Source of the DNA: JAKAGZ01 sp963772675
GTDB taxonomy: Bacteria; Bacteroidota; Ignavibacteria; Ignavibacteriales; Ignavibacteriaceae
Length of the DNA stretch: 64,000 nucleotides
Direction: 5' to 3'
Assembly: GCA_963772675.1 (NCBI GenBank)
Contig: CAVYYF010000011.1
Location: forward strand, 62,001 to 126,000
In this document: positions 37,119 to 47,189 of the stretch, one piece after another
How positions within the stretch are numbered: the first letter of the stretch is position 1
How the letters are laid out: every line of letters begins with the position of its first letter
Position numbers and translations under genes: made by a program
The notes under the pieces: model-generated
What the model was told of the DNA's origin: nothing
What the model saw: only the letters and a program-made list of their open reading frames with translations
Databases searched by the model: none

Positions 37119-38597
37119 TTAATTTCCTTTTATCTCAAGATAAGTTTTCTGAATTAACTCCCAGGCTTTTGTTACATGTTCTCCCCTGGTTCTGATTCCT
37201 GAGACGACGAGCCTAATTACAAATATATTGTTCAGTTTTGTATGAGTAATAAATAATTTTCCGGTTTCGTTTATTTTATTCATTAATTTTTCATTTAGCT
37301 CATTCAAAATATTTTCATTTAGATCACGAGGATTTGCTCTGAAACAAACTGTGCTGAAGGGTGTTGGAGCCAATCTTTCAAAATTCGGATTTTCATCGAC
37401 CCAGCTTGCAAAGAGTTTCCCCAACCTTAAATGCTCTCTCAAAATGTTTTGAATACCTTCAACGCCAAAGTAACGAATAACAAACCATAATTTTAAAGAA
37501 CGAAATCTTCTCCCAAGTTGAATTCCATAATCCATATAATTTTCAACTTTGTTATCCTCACCAGTTTTTAGATATTCTGCAACCAGGCTGAACGCTCTTT
37601 TTAAAACATCAGGATGTTTTGTAAATAGTACGCTGAGATCTACAGGTACGAACAACCATTTATGGGGGTTTACAACTACAGAATCTGCACGCTCGATTCC
37701 CTCAAAATTATTTTTCATCTCAGGTAGCATAGCAGTTACTCCTGCATGTGCTGAATCTACATGCAGCCATATATTTGCTCGCTTGCATATTTCAGCAATT
37801 TCGTTTACGGGATCGACACTTGTTGTTGAGGTTGTTCCTATTGTTGCCACGACGCAAAATGGAAGCCATCCGTTTTGTTTATCCTGGATAATCGCTTCTG
37901 ATAATTTTTCGGGAATCATTTTAAATTCTTTATCAACGGGTATTTTTCTTATGCCCTCTAAACCGATTCCCAAAGTCAAAGCGGATTTATCTATCGAAGA
38001 ATGAGCTTGTTCTGAGCAGTAAAGTCTTAGCCTTGGAATGTCACTTCTTCCTGCCAATCCTTTTTCTCTTGATTTAATATTTGCATATTCTCTAGCAGCG
38101 GCTATAGCATGCATTGAACTAACTGAAGCTGTATCATAAATAATTCCCCAGAAGTCTTCAGGGAGATTAAGCATTTGTCTGAACCAGCTCATCATAGTCT
38201 GCTCAAGTTCCGTTGAAGCAGGCGAAGATTTCCAGAGCATTCCGTTTACATTGAAAGCGCTGGCAAGTAGTTCTGCAAGGATGCCCGGTGCGGAAGCGGT
38301 TGAATTAAAATATGCCATAAAGTTTGGATGATTCCAGTGAGTCATTCCCGGCATAATTATTTTGTCTATGTCGTTCAATACCTCGGAAAATTGCTCTGGG
38401 CCGAGCGGTGGATTTGGTGAAATTTTGTTCTTTACTTCACCGGGTCTGATATTACTTAACACCGGATATTTTTCAGAATCTCTTAAATATTCTGTAATCC
38501 AGTCAATTAATTGATAGCCATATTTTCTGAATTCCTCAGGGGGCATATCTGAGAGTGAAGAGATGCTGTAAATATCTTTTGATTTTTCCATTTTCAA
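37119..38597 (-). CDS. PLP-dependent group II (aromatic amino acid type) decarboxylase
   Basis: 492 residues. The group II decarboxylase features are present: N-terminal EEFRKYGYQLIDWITEYLRD, MTHWNHPNFMAYFNSTAS, a cofactor-binding stretch with VVATIGTTSTTSVDPV and HVDSAHAG, and the Schiff-base lysine in VVNPHKWLF. The likely reaction is decarboxylation of an L-amino acid such as tryptophan, tyrosine or phenylalanine. The substrate cannot be fixed by eye. The start could be the first or third codon (ATGAAAATG). It shares a 159-base divergent promoter region with the acetyl-CoA synthetase gene and precedes marC. Confidence 0.9.
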   Translation of the reverse strand: MKMEKSKDIYSISSLSDMPPEEFRKYGYQLIDWITEYLRDSEKYPVLSNIRPGEVKNKISPNPPLGPEQFSEVLNDIDKIIMPGMTHWNHPNFMAYFNSTASAPGILAELLASAFNVNGMLWKSSPASTELEQTMMSWFRQMLNLPEDFWGIIYDTASVSSMHAIAAAREYANIKSREKGLAGRSDIPRLRLYCSEQAHSSIDKSALTLGIGLEGIRKIPVDKEFKMIPEKLSEAIIQDKQNGWLPFCVVATIGTTSTTSVDPVNEIAEICKRANIWLHVDSAHAGVTAMLPEMKNNFEGIERADSVVVNPHKWLFVPVDLSVLFTKHPDVLKRAFSLVAEYLKTGEDNKVENYMDYGIQLGRRFRSLKLWFVIRYFGVEGIQNILREHLRLGKLFASWVDENPNFERLAPTPFSTVCFRANPRDLNENILNELNEKLMNKINETGKLFITHTKLNNIFVIRLVVSGIRTRGEHVTKAWELIQKTYLEIKGN

Positions 38598-38756
38598 CTA
38601 ATTTTTAATTGTAAGAAAATTTTTATAAACCTGTCTATTTTTGTCAAATATGAATAAATAACAGGCTAAATATAGCTAAAAACGGTACCTTTTCTACAAA
38701 TTTATGTGGCATATACTTTGACTTCATTTACACGTTTCAGTAAAAAGGATTCTGAT

Positions 38757-40809
38757 ATGAACAAAAACCTGCAAAACTTTTTTTATCCCAAAACATTCTG
38801 CATAGTTGGTGCCTCTTCCAAAGAAAAAAGCATAGGTTATGAACTTTTAAAATCTGTTAAAGACTATGGATTTACAGGAAAAGTATTTCCGGTTAATCCC
38901 AAGGGGGGAGAAATATTAGGCTATAAATGTTTCAGTTCGATAGAAGACATTAAGGAACCGATAGATTTGGCTATGGTTGTAGTACCCAAAGAATATGTTG
39001 AAGTAACAATAGATAAATTATTAGATAAGAATGTCGGTTCAATAATTCTCGTTACGGCAGGATTTAAAAGAAGTGGGAAAAGAAGGAGAAGAAGCCGAAA
39101 AGAGAATACTCGAAAAAATAAAAAACTCAAGTTCTCGAATGGTTGGTCCAAACTGTATGGGAATAATTACTACGTTTAACGATGTTAGCCTGAATGCAAC
39201 TTTTGTAGCAGAAAAACCGGAAATAGGTCTGACAGCATTTCTTTCACAGAGCGGCGCAATAGGTGCTGCAATTTTGAATTCGTTGAGAGAAACAGATATT
39301 AAGTTTGGACACTTTATAAGTGTTGGGAACAAAGCAGACATTTCAGAAAACGACTTGCTTCCCTTCTGGGAAGATGATCAACGAATAAAGACAATTACGT
39401 TTTACCTTGAAAGTTTTGTAGACGGTGAAAAGTTTATAAAATATTTTGTTGATGAAAAAATTACAAAACCAGTAATTGTTCTGAAAGCTGGAAGAACAAA
39501 AAGCGGAATGAAAGCCGCGCAGTCACACACCGGCGCATTAGGAAGCAGCGACAGGGTTGTAGAATCGGTATTAAAACAGTTTGGAATAATAAGAGCAAAT
39601 ACATTAAATGAATTATTTAATTCGGCAAAAGGATTTGAAAATTTTCCTTTGCCCACAGGTAATAAGGTTGCTGTGGTTACGAACGCAGGCGGTCCCGCAA
39701 TTCTTGCTGTTGATTCACTCGATAAAAATGGTTTGAAACTTGCCAAGCTTACAGATGAAACTAAAAGTAAGATGAGAGAAATTGTTCATCCCGAAGGAAG
39801 TGTAAATAACCCAGTTGATCTTTTACCTGGCGGTACAGCAGAACAATTCCAAATTGTAAATGAAACATTAATTGCAGATAAGAATGTTGATGCTGTCGTA
39901 TCTGTTTTTGTTGAACCGGTTATGGTACCCGCGCTTCCCGTTATTGAAGGGATTAATGGTATAGAAACAGAAAAGCCATTATTGCAGGTAGTGATGCCTT
40001 TACCGGAATTTTGGGATAATTACCGTAAGAATTCCGTTACAAATAAACCTTTATTCAGAAATCCTGAAGACCCCGCGAAAATTCTTGCCGATATGCTTTT
40101 TTACTCTACAGGAAAAAGTAAAAGCAGAATTTTGCCCAAGCCTTCCAAAAGAAATAAAATTACAGGAACCGGATTCTTGCAAGCAATTGAAATAGAACAA
40201 CTTACAGAGAAATATAAGCTGCCGTCCGTAAAAAATGAGTTCATCAAAAAGGAAAACATTAATAAACCATTAGGCAAAATTAAATTCCCTGTTGTTGTAA
40301 AAGGAATTGCAAAAGATATAGTGCATAAGTCAGAGCTAAATGCGGTTAAAGTTAACATCAAAACTAAAAAGGAATTTAAAGAAGCCGTCGAAGAAATAAA
40401 AGAGAGCTTTTCTAAGAAGAAAATAATTGTTGAAGAATTTCTAGTGCAACCTTTTGTAAAAGCTAAGCATGAAATCCTGATTGGTGGATTTTGCGACCCG
40501 TCATTCGGTCCAATGATTATGTTTGGCAGCGGAGGAAAATATGTTGAAGTATTTAATGATACTGGGCTAAAGTCTGCTTACTTATCTGACAAAGATATAG
40601 ATAAAATGATTGAAGAAACAAAGATGGGAAAAATACTAAAAGGAGTGCGGGGTGAGAAGTCATTTCCGCTTTCTAAAATTAAAAGAATTATAAAATCGTC
40701 TGCTCAAATGATGCTTGATAACCCTGAAATAAAAGAGTTTGATTTTAATCCATTAATAATTACAGAGGATAATTCAATCTACGCTGTAGATATTCGGATA
40801 AAAGTGTAA
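38757..40809 (+). pseudogene. ADP-forming acetyl-CoA synthetase (fused alpha-beta), single-base frameshift
   Basis: The restored product is about 683 residues. The first frame begins at the ATG 38757 with the CoA-binding domain (FYPKTFCIVGASSKEKSIGY) and runs into nonsense after LVTAGFK. The second frame carries on as EVGKEGEEAEKRILEK. Removing one A of the AAAA at 39066-39069 joins them. The middle has the phospho-histidine region QSHTGALGSS. The C-terminal third is the ATP-grasp beta domain (FPVVVKGIAKDIVHKSELNA, EHEILIGG-like motif KHEILIGGFCDPSFG). The enzyme makes acetate and ATP from acetyl-CoA, ADP and phosphate. It fits with the nearby pyruvate:ferredoxin oxidoreductase. Stop is one base from the convergent tauE-like stop. 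Confidence 0.88.
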
Positions 40810-40810
40810 T

Positions 40811-41632
40811 CTATTTTATAAAAAGAGTATTCAGTAAAACGGCAACACCAGCAAGTACTAAACCGAAACCGATTAATCTGGCTAATGTTTTTTCCGAAAT
40901 TTTAAGATTAAAATGGTTGCCGACAAACGCACCTACTATAAAACCAGCAACTATTGGAAGGCTGTAAGTAAAATTAATATGCCCCAGCATATAATGACTT
41001 ATTGAACCAGTAAGGCTTGTAAATACAATCATAAATAAAGCAGTAGCTGCAGCTACTGAGGGTGGAATTCCAAATACATTTACCATAATCGGAGTTTTTA
41101 GAAAACCTCCTCCTATTCCGAAAAGTCCCGCCATCATTCCAGCGATCATTCCAAATATTAATGCTAGTAGTGTGCTGATCCTGTAAGCGCCAGTTCCTGA
41201 TCTTCTAACAATCCTTGGACCGATTTTATTAAGTTTAAAAAATATATTGTCTTTGCTCATTTTGATTTTATCTTTTTGTCCTTTGCGGTATGTATACACA
41301 CCTACTGTGGAAACAAAAACTGCAAATATAATTTGAAGAGAACGCAACGGGATTATTGCTGTTAGTAAAGATCCCAAAACTGTTCCTAAAATTGTTGGAA
41401 CTTCCAGATAAATCCCGGCTAGGTAATCAATCTTTTTTGCTTTAAAGTTAAAATAGGTTGAAATCAGGGAACCAGGGAAAAGAGCTAGTATTACTGAACC
41501 AACCGCAATGTTAATTGGAACGTGGAAGAATATTATCAGTACAGGTATTATAAAAATACCCCCCCCAAAACCGATAACGGTTCCGAATGCGCTAAAAAGA
41601 ACACCACACAAAAATATTAGGATGATTTGCAT
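40811..41632 (-). CDS. TauE/SafE-family anion exporter
   Basis: 273 residues with about eight membrane segments. Two family repeats are visible: GTVIGFGGGIFIIPVLIIFF near the N-terminus and AGMMAGLFGIGGGFLKTPIM in the second half. Such proteins export sulfite, sulfoacetate or other organosulfur anions, but many have no assigned substrate. It diverges from nifJ across a 286-base gap and converges on the acetyl-CoA synthetase gene. Confidence 0.9.
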   Translation of the reverse strand: MQIILIFLCGVLFSAFGTVIGFGGGIFIIPVLIIFFHVPINIAVGSVILALFPGSLISTYFNFKAKKIDYLAGIYLEVPTILGTVLGSLLTAIIPLRSLQIIFAVFVSTVGVYTYRKGQKDKIKMSKDNIFFKLNKIGPRIVRRSGTGAYRISTLLALIFGMIAGMMAGLFGIGGGFLKTPIMVNVFGIPPSVAAATALFMIVFTSLTGSISHYMLGHINFTYSLPIVAGFIVGAFVGNHFNLKISEKTLARLIGFGLVLAGVAVLLNTLFIK

Positions 41633-41918
41633 TTATATTGAGTTTAAAAATTTTTATAGTAAAAATAAATAAAATATAATTGTATAATATCTTTAGTTGA
41701 CTGAATAAATAGAACTGTGCAACCATTCTAAATTTTTCATTTACTTGCCGAATTAACAGCTTCTCACAATTAAGAAAACAATAATTTTATATCCTCCAAT
41801 TTGTCAATTACGATAATAAAACAGCTAAAATCATCAAAAAACAAGGGGTTTTATTGGTATAGTTTTAGCAAAAGGTGGAACGATTAACAACAAAATATAT
41901 TATTTGGACGGAAACAAG

Positions 41919-44900
41919 ATGGAAAGAAAAAAGGTAACTATTGATGGTAATGAAGCCGCAGCCTATGTGGCTTTTAATACAAATGAAGTTATAGCAATTT
42001 ATCCAATCACGCCTTCCTCAAATATGGGCGAATGGTGTGATGCCTGGTCTGCTAAAGGAATGAAAAATATCTGGGATCTGGTGCCTTCTGTTAGCGAACT
42101 TCAGAGTGAAGGTGGTGCTTCTGGTAGTGTTCATGGTGCTTTGCAAGCCGGGGCCCTAACAACAACATTCACCGCATCACAGGGATTGCTTTTAATGATA
42201 CCGAATATGTTCAAGATAGCTGGCGAATTGACTTCGACGGTTTTTCACGTTTCTGCAAGGTCAATTGCCGCTCAGGCGCTTTCAATTTTTGGTGATCACA
42301 GTGATGTTATGGCGACCCGGGGAACAGGTTTTGGTTTAATAGCATCCAATTCCGTTCAGGAAGTTATGGACACAGCTTTAATTGCGCAGGCCGCAACACT
42401 TGAGGCAAGAATTCCTTTCGTTCACTTCTTCGACGGATTCAGAACGTCACACGAAGTAATGAAAATAGAACAGCTTACAAAAGAAGATATGATGGCGATG
42501 CTCGATCAGAAATTAATTATTGAGCATAGGGACAGGGCATTGAGCCCGGATCACCCGGTGATGAGAGGAACAGCACAAAATCCGGATGTTTACTTCCAGG
42601 GTAGAGAAACAGTAAATAAATATTACGAAGCTTGTCCCGACATTGTTCAGAAAGCAATGGACAAGTTTGCGAAGATTGTCGGAAGACAATATCACTTATT
42701 TGATTATGTCGGAGCCCCGGATGCAGAAAGAGTAATAGTAATGATGACCTCGGGATGTGGAGCTGCAGAAGAGACAGTTAAATACCTGACGGAAAAAGAA
42801 GAAAAAGTCGGGCTGCTGAAGGTAAGATTATACAGACCTTTCTCAATCGATCACTTCATTGAAGCTCTGCCCAAAACAATAAAAGTAATTTCAGTTTTAG
42901 ACAGGACCAAAGAACCCGGATCTTCCGGTGAACCTCTATATCTTGATATCGTAAATGCGATTTCTGAAAAACACATTAATGGCGAATTAAAATTTGCTTA
43001 TCCTAAAATAGTTGGCGGACGCTACGGACTTTCTTCAAAAGAATTTACCCCAGCTATGGTTAAAGGTGTATTTGATGATGCCAAAAAAGAAAAACCGAAA
43101 AATCATTTTACAATAGGTATTATAGACGATGTAACAAATACAAGTCTTGATTACGATTCAGAATTTTCAATTGAATCAAACGAGACCTTCCGCGGCAAAT
43201 TCTACGGACTCGGCGCTGACGGAACTGTTGGTGCAAACAAAAACTCCATTAAAATTATCGGTGAAGGAACAGACTATTTTGCGCAGGGATATTTTGTTTA
43301 CGATTCTAAAAAATCGGGTTCAACTACAATTTCACACTTAAGGTTCGGACCAAAAGAAATTAATTCAACATACCTGGTGCACACTGCTAATTTTATTGCC
43401 TGTCACCAGACGGTATTCCTTGAAAAAATGGATATGCTTTCAGACGCAGTTGAAGGCGCAACATTCCTGTTGAATACAAAAGCATCTAAAGAAGAAGTGT
43501 GGGATACTCTACCTGAAAAAGTGCAAAACGATCTTATATACAAAAAGATGAAATTCTTTATTATAGATGCCTACAAGGTTGGAAACGAGACCGGGATGGG
43601 CGCGAGAATCAATACAATAATGCAGACATGCTTTTTCGCTATTTCAAATATATTTCCTAAAGAAAAAGCAATTTCGATGATCAAAGATTCGATTAAGAAA
43701 ACATATGGCGCGAAAGGCGATAAGATTGTTCAGATGAATTTCGACGCTGTTGATAAGACAATTGCGAATTTGTTTGAAGTAGAAATTCCGGAAAAGGTAA
43801 CTAGCAAAATTCAGTTGCAGCCGGCGGTTTCAGGAAACGCACCTGAATTTGTTCAGGAAGTTACTTCCTGTATGATTGCGGGTAAAGGCGATGACCTGCC
43901 TGTCAGTAAAATGCCCGCTGACGGTACTTTCCCGGTTGGAACTTCTCAATGGGAAAAAAGAAACATTGCACTAGAAGTACCTGTGTGGGATGAGAATATT
44001 TGTATTCAATGTAACAAATGCGTTGTTGTCTGTCCGCACGCTACAATTCGTGCAAAAGTTTATGATGAGAAATTATTAGAAAACGCTCCTGCAACATTTA
44101 AACATATGCCATTCAAGGGAAAAGGATACGGTGAAGGCCTGGCTTATACAATTCAGGTTGCTGTTGAAGACTGTACCGGATGTTCGCTTTGTGTTGATGT
44201 GTGTCCGGCTAAGAATAAAACAAACACCAGCCTTAAATCAATCAACATGCAGGAACAACTTCCATTAAGAGAAACAGAAAGAGCCAACTGGGACTTTTTC
44301 TTAAGTATTCCCGAATACGACAGGACAAAAATTAATACAGGACAGGTAAAAGATTCACAATTCCTGGAGCCGCTGTTTGAATTCTCCGGAGCCTGCTCGG
44401 GTTGTGGTGAAACTCCTTATGTAAAATTAGCAAGTCAATTATTCGGCGACAGGATGATCGTTGCAAACGCAACAGGCTGTTCATCTATTTATGGCGGAAA
44501 TCTTCCGACTACTCCTTGGACAATGAATAAAGAAGGAAGAGGCCCGGCATGGTCGAATTCATTGTTTGAAGATAATGCCGAATTCGGACTGGGTTTCAGG
44601 CTGGCAATTAATAAACATGAAATGCAGGCCAAAGAACTAGTTAAAAAATTCGCTTCTGATCTTGGAGATACTCTTGTAAATGAAATAATAAATGCTGATC
44701 AGAAGGATGAAGCAGGTATTTATGAACAAAGACAGAGAGTTAAAGAATTAAAGAAAAAAATGTCCGATGCAAAATTTGCAAAAAATGATGATGTTAAAGA
44801 TTTACTTAGTATTGCAGATTATTTAGTTAAAAAATCCGTATGGATAATGGGTGGTGACGGCTGGGCTTACGACATCGGTTACGGCGGGCTGGATCACGTA

Positions 44901-45506
44901 CTGGCTTCCGGCAAAAACGTAAATGTACTTGTTCTCGATACCGAAGTTTATTCCAACACAGGTGGGCAGATGTCAAAAGCAACACCAAGGGGAGCAGTTG
45001 CAAAATTTGCGGCCGGTGGAAAACCACTTGGCAAAAAAGATCTTGGTTTGATGGCAATGTCATACGGAAATGTCTATGTAGCAAAAGTTGCTATGGGCTC
45101 TAATGATGCACAAACGGTAAAGGCATTTCTCGAAGCCGAAGCTTACGATGGTCCGTCACTGATAATTGCTTACAGCCACTGCATAGCTCACGGAATTAAT
45201 ATGGGTACTGCAATGAGAAATCAGAAAGCAGCAGTTGATTCCGGTTACTGGCAGCTTTACAGGTTTAATCCTGATATGACAAAAGAAGGAAAGAATCCAT
45301 TTAAGCTTGAATCAAAGGGTATGAAAATCCCACTGAAAGATTATGCATACATGGAAACACGATATAAAATGTTAACAAAATCCGATCCTAAAACAGCTGA
45401 GGAATTAATAAAACTGGCTCAGCAGGATGTTAAAGACAGATGGAATACTTACGAAAATATGGCTGCTGAAAAATCGGCAGAGAAAAAAGAAAGTAAACAA
45501 TCGTAG
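41919..45506 (+). CDS. nifJ: Pyruvate:ferredoxin (flavodoxin) oxidoreductase
   Basis: 1195 residues from the ATG at 41919; a TTG five codons upstream is less likely because family members start close to TIDGNEAAAYVAFNTNEV. All domains are fused: the N-terminal pyruvate domain (IYPITPSSNMGEW), the transketolase-like middle (DRTKEPGSSGEPLY), two [4Fe-4S] clusters (CIQCNKCVVVCPH and CTGCSLCVDVCPAKNK), a third cluster set in SGACSGCGETPYVK and the thiamine site (GDGWAYDIGYGGLDH, then DTEVYSNTGGQ). It oxidises pyruvate and CoA to acetyl-CoA, CO2 and reduced ferredoxin. Followed by a DHODH-like gene 19 bases on. Confidence 0.97.
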   Translation: MERKKVTIDGNEAAAYVAFNTNEVIAIYPITPSSNMGEWCDAWSAKGMKNIWDLVPSVSELQSEGGASGSVHGALQAGALTTTFTASQGLLLMIPNMFKIAGELTSTVFHVSARSIAAQALSIFGDHSDVMATRGTGFGLIASNSVQEVMDTALIAQAATLEARIPFVHFFDGFRTSHEVMKIEQLTKEDMMAMLDQKLIIEHRDRALSPDHPVMRGTAQNPDVYFQGRETVNKYYEACPDIVQKAMDKFAKIVGRQYHLFDYVGAPDAERVIVMMTSGCGAAEETVKYLTEKEEKVGLLKVRLYRPFSIDHFIEALPKTIKVISVLDRTKEPGSSGEPLYLDIVNAISEKHINGELKFAYPKIVGGRYGLSSKEFTPAMVKGVFDDAKKEKPKNHFTIGIIDDVTNTSLDYDSEFSIESNETFRGKFYGLGADGTVGANKNSIKIIGEGTDYFAQGYFVYDSKKSGSTTISHLRFGPKEINSTYLVHTANFIACHQTVFLEKMDMLSDAVEGATFLLNTKASKEEVWDTLPEKVQNDLIYKKMKFFIIDAYKVGNETGMGARINTIMQTCFFAISNIFPKEKAISMIKDSIKKTYGAKGDKIVQMNFDAVDKTIANLFEVEIPEKVTSKIQLQPAVSGNAPEFVQEVTSCMIAGKGDDLPVSKMPADGTFPVGTSQWEKRNIALEVPVWDENICIQCNKCVVVCPHATIRAKVYDEKLLENAPATFKHMPFKGKGYGEGLAYTIQVAVEDCTGCSLCVDVCPAKNKTNTSLKSINMQEQLPLRETERANWDFFLSIPEYDRTKINTGQVKDSQFLEPLFEFSGACSGCGETPYVKLASQLFGDRMIVANATGCSSIYGGNLPTTPWTMNKEGRGPAWSNSLFEDNAEFGLGFRLAINKHEMQAKELVKKFASDLGDTLVNEIINADQKDEAGIYEQRQRVKELKKKMSDAKFAKNDDVKDLLSIADYLVKKSVWIMGGDGWAYDIGYGGLDHVLASGKNVNVLVLDTEVYSNTGGQMSKATPRGAVAKFAAGGKPLGKKDLGLMAMSYGNVYVAKVAMGSNDAQTVKAFLEAEAYDGPSLIIAYSHCIAHGINMGTAMRNQKAAVDSGYWQLYRFNPDMTKEGKNPFKLESKGMKIPLKDYAYMETRYKMLTKSDPKTAEELIKLAQQDVKDRWNTYENMAAEKSAEKKESKQS

Positions 45507-45525
45507 AATTTAAAAGGAAAATAAA

Positions 45526-46515
45526 ATGAATCTCGAAACAAATTATTTAGGCTTGAAATTAAAAAATCCGATTGTTCCGTCTGCAGGACCACTTTCACAG
45601 GAAATATCAAATTTCAAAAAATTTGAAGATGCGGGTGCCTCGGCTGTTGTAATGTATTCTTTGTTTGAAGAGCAAATAGAGCACGATGCTATGGAACTGG
45701 ACTATCAGCTATCTGTGTCCGCTGACAGTAACCCTGAGGCCACATCATATTTCCCGGAAGATATCGAATTTAAACTCGGGCCGGAACAATACCTGGAACA
45801 CATCAGGAAAGCAAAGGAAGCTGTTGATATTCCGATTATCGGAAGTCTGAACGGAAAATCATTGGGCGGCTGGACCGATTATGCAAAAAAAATAGAACAG
45901 GCAGGCGCAGATGCACTCGAATTGAATATTTACAGGTTAGCTACAAACCAGGATCAATCAGGATTCGATATTGAAAAAGATTATCTCGATATAGTTAAGC
46001 AGGTAAAATCCTCTGTAAATATTCCGATAGCAGTAAAATTGGGGCCATATTTCAGCTCAATGGCGTATATGGCTAAACAGTTTGAAGAAGCAGGTGCAGA
46101 CGGTCTTGTTCTTTTCAACAGGTTTTATCAGCCGGATATTAACCTGGAAAGTCTTGAAGTAAGACCTGATGTGTTATTGAGTACACCGATGGATATGAGA
46201 CTTCCATTAAGATGGATAGGAATATTATACGGAAAGGTAAAACTTGATTTTGCCGCTACAAGTGGAATTGACACAGATCAGGATGTTATAAAAATGATTA
46301 TGGCCGGCGCGAAAGTTACTCAAATGCTTTCGAGCTTGCTTAGAAACGGAATTGAACACATAACAGATGTGCTTACAAAAATGATCTACTGGATGGAAGT
46401 GAACGAATATGAATCACTCGACCAGATGAGAGGAAGCATCAGCCATAAGAATATAGCGGATCCGTCCCTTTTTGAACGTGCTAATTATATGAAGGTTCTT
46501 AATTCTTATAAATAA
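45526..46515 (+). CDS. Dihydroorotate-dehydrogenase-like flavoprotein
   Basis: 329 residues of the PyrD-like TIM-barrel family (NYLGLKLKNPIVPSAGPLSQ, PIIGSLNGKSLGGWTDYAKK, IPIAVKLGPYFSSM). The usual class 1 catalytic stretch NxSCPN is replaced by ELNIYRLATNQDQSG, so the active-site Cys/Ser is absent and a role in pyrimidine synthesis is doubtful. FMN binding is likely from the barrel pattern. It lies 19 bases after nifJ, an arrangement I recall from other Bacteroidota, and is followed by a strong terminator. A role in ferredoxin- or pyruvate-linked redox chemistry is inference. Confidence 0.85.
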   Translation: MNLETNYLGLKLKNPIVPSAGPLSQEISNFKKFEDAGASAVVMYSLFEEQIEHDAMELDYQLSVSADSNPEATSYFPEDIEFKLGPEQYLEHIRKAKEAVDIPIIGSLNGKSLGGWTDYAKKIEQAGADALELNIYRLATNQDQSGFDIEKDYLDIVKQVKSSVNIPIAVKLGPYFSSMAYMAKQFEEAGADGLVLFNRFYQPDINLESLEVRPDVLLSTPMDMRLPLRWIGILYGKVKLDFAATSGIDTDQDVIKMIMAGAKVTQMLSSLLRNGIEHITDVLTKMIYWMEVNEYESLDQMRGSISHKNIADPSLFERANYMKVLNSYK

Positions 46516-46540
46516 AACACTTTGTAATTTAGGGGAAACT

Positions 46541-46571
46541 AACAGCGACATAAAATCGTCGCTGTTTTTTT
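46541..46571 (+). terminator. Intrinsic terminator after the nifJ operon
   Basis: AACAGCGAC and GTCGCTGTT make a perfect 9-bp stem with an 8-base loop, followed by TTTTT. It ends the nifJ-DHODH-like transcript. Confidence 0.92.
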
Positions 46572-46650
46572 ATTAATTAAACCGCGAAACAGAATTTTCT
46601 TTCCTTTTTAATTATCTTTATAGTAATTATCCTATGGCTAAATTAGATAT

Positions 46651-47145
46651 ATGAAAATATTATACCTTGTACGTCACGCTAAATCAAGCTGGGAAAACAG
46701 AAATATTTCTGATTTTGAACGAAGCCTAAATGATCGCGGTAAAAGAGATGCCCCCTTTATGGCTGGCATTTTGAAGGAGAAAAAAATAAATATTGATTTG
46801 ATTATTTCCAGTCCCGCAGTACGAGCCTTTAAGACAGCGAAAATTTTTGCCAGGGAGCTTGAGATAGAAGAGAAAGAAATAATAACTAACGAAAATATTT
46901 ATGAGGCTGACAGGAAAGATTTATTGAAAATACTTATAGTTGCAAATGATTCGATTAATAATTTAATGTTGTTCGGGCATAATCCTGGCCTTACTTATCT
47001 TTCCAACTATCTTTGTGATTATGAAATAGATAATATCCCAACTTGTGGAATAGTTTGTATGCAATTAGATTTTGATTCCTGGAAATACCTTGGAAGTAAA
47101 TCCTGCAATTTTATATTTTTTGAATATCCTAAAAAATACTTCTAA
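46651..47145 (+). CDS. sixA: SixA-like phosphohistidine phosphatase
   Basis: 164 residues of the histidine phosphatase superfamily. The phosphate-accepting His is in LVRHAKSSW (His9), the substrate-binding stretch is SSPAVRAFKTAK, and the second histidine is in LFGHNPGLTYLSN. SixA removes phosphate from phosphohistidine on HPt domains or PTS proteins. No clear partner is adjacent. It is a stand-alone gene after a terminator. Confidence 0.88.
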   Translation: MKILYLVRHAKSSWENRNISDFERSLNDRGKRDAPFMAGILKEKKINIDLIISSPAVRAFKTAKIFARELEIEEKEIITNENIYEADRKDLLKILIVANDSINNLMLFGHNPGLTYLSNYLCDYEIDNIPTCGIVCMQLDFDSWKYLGSKSCNFIFFEYPKKYF

Positions 47146-47189
47146 GAAACTTTAGTATTTAACTTTTCTGAAAGAAAAAATTAAATAAC

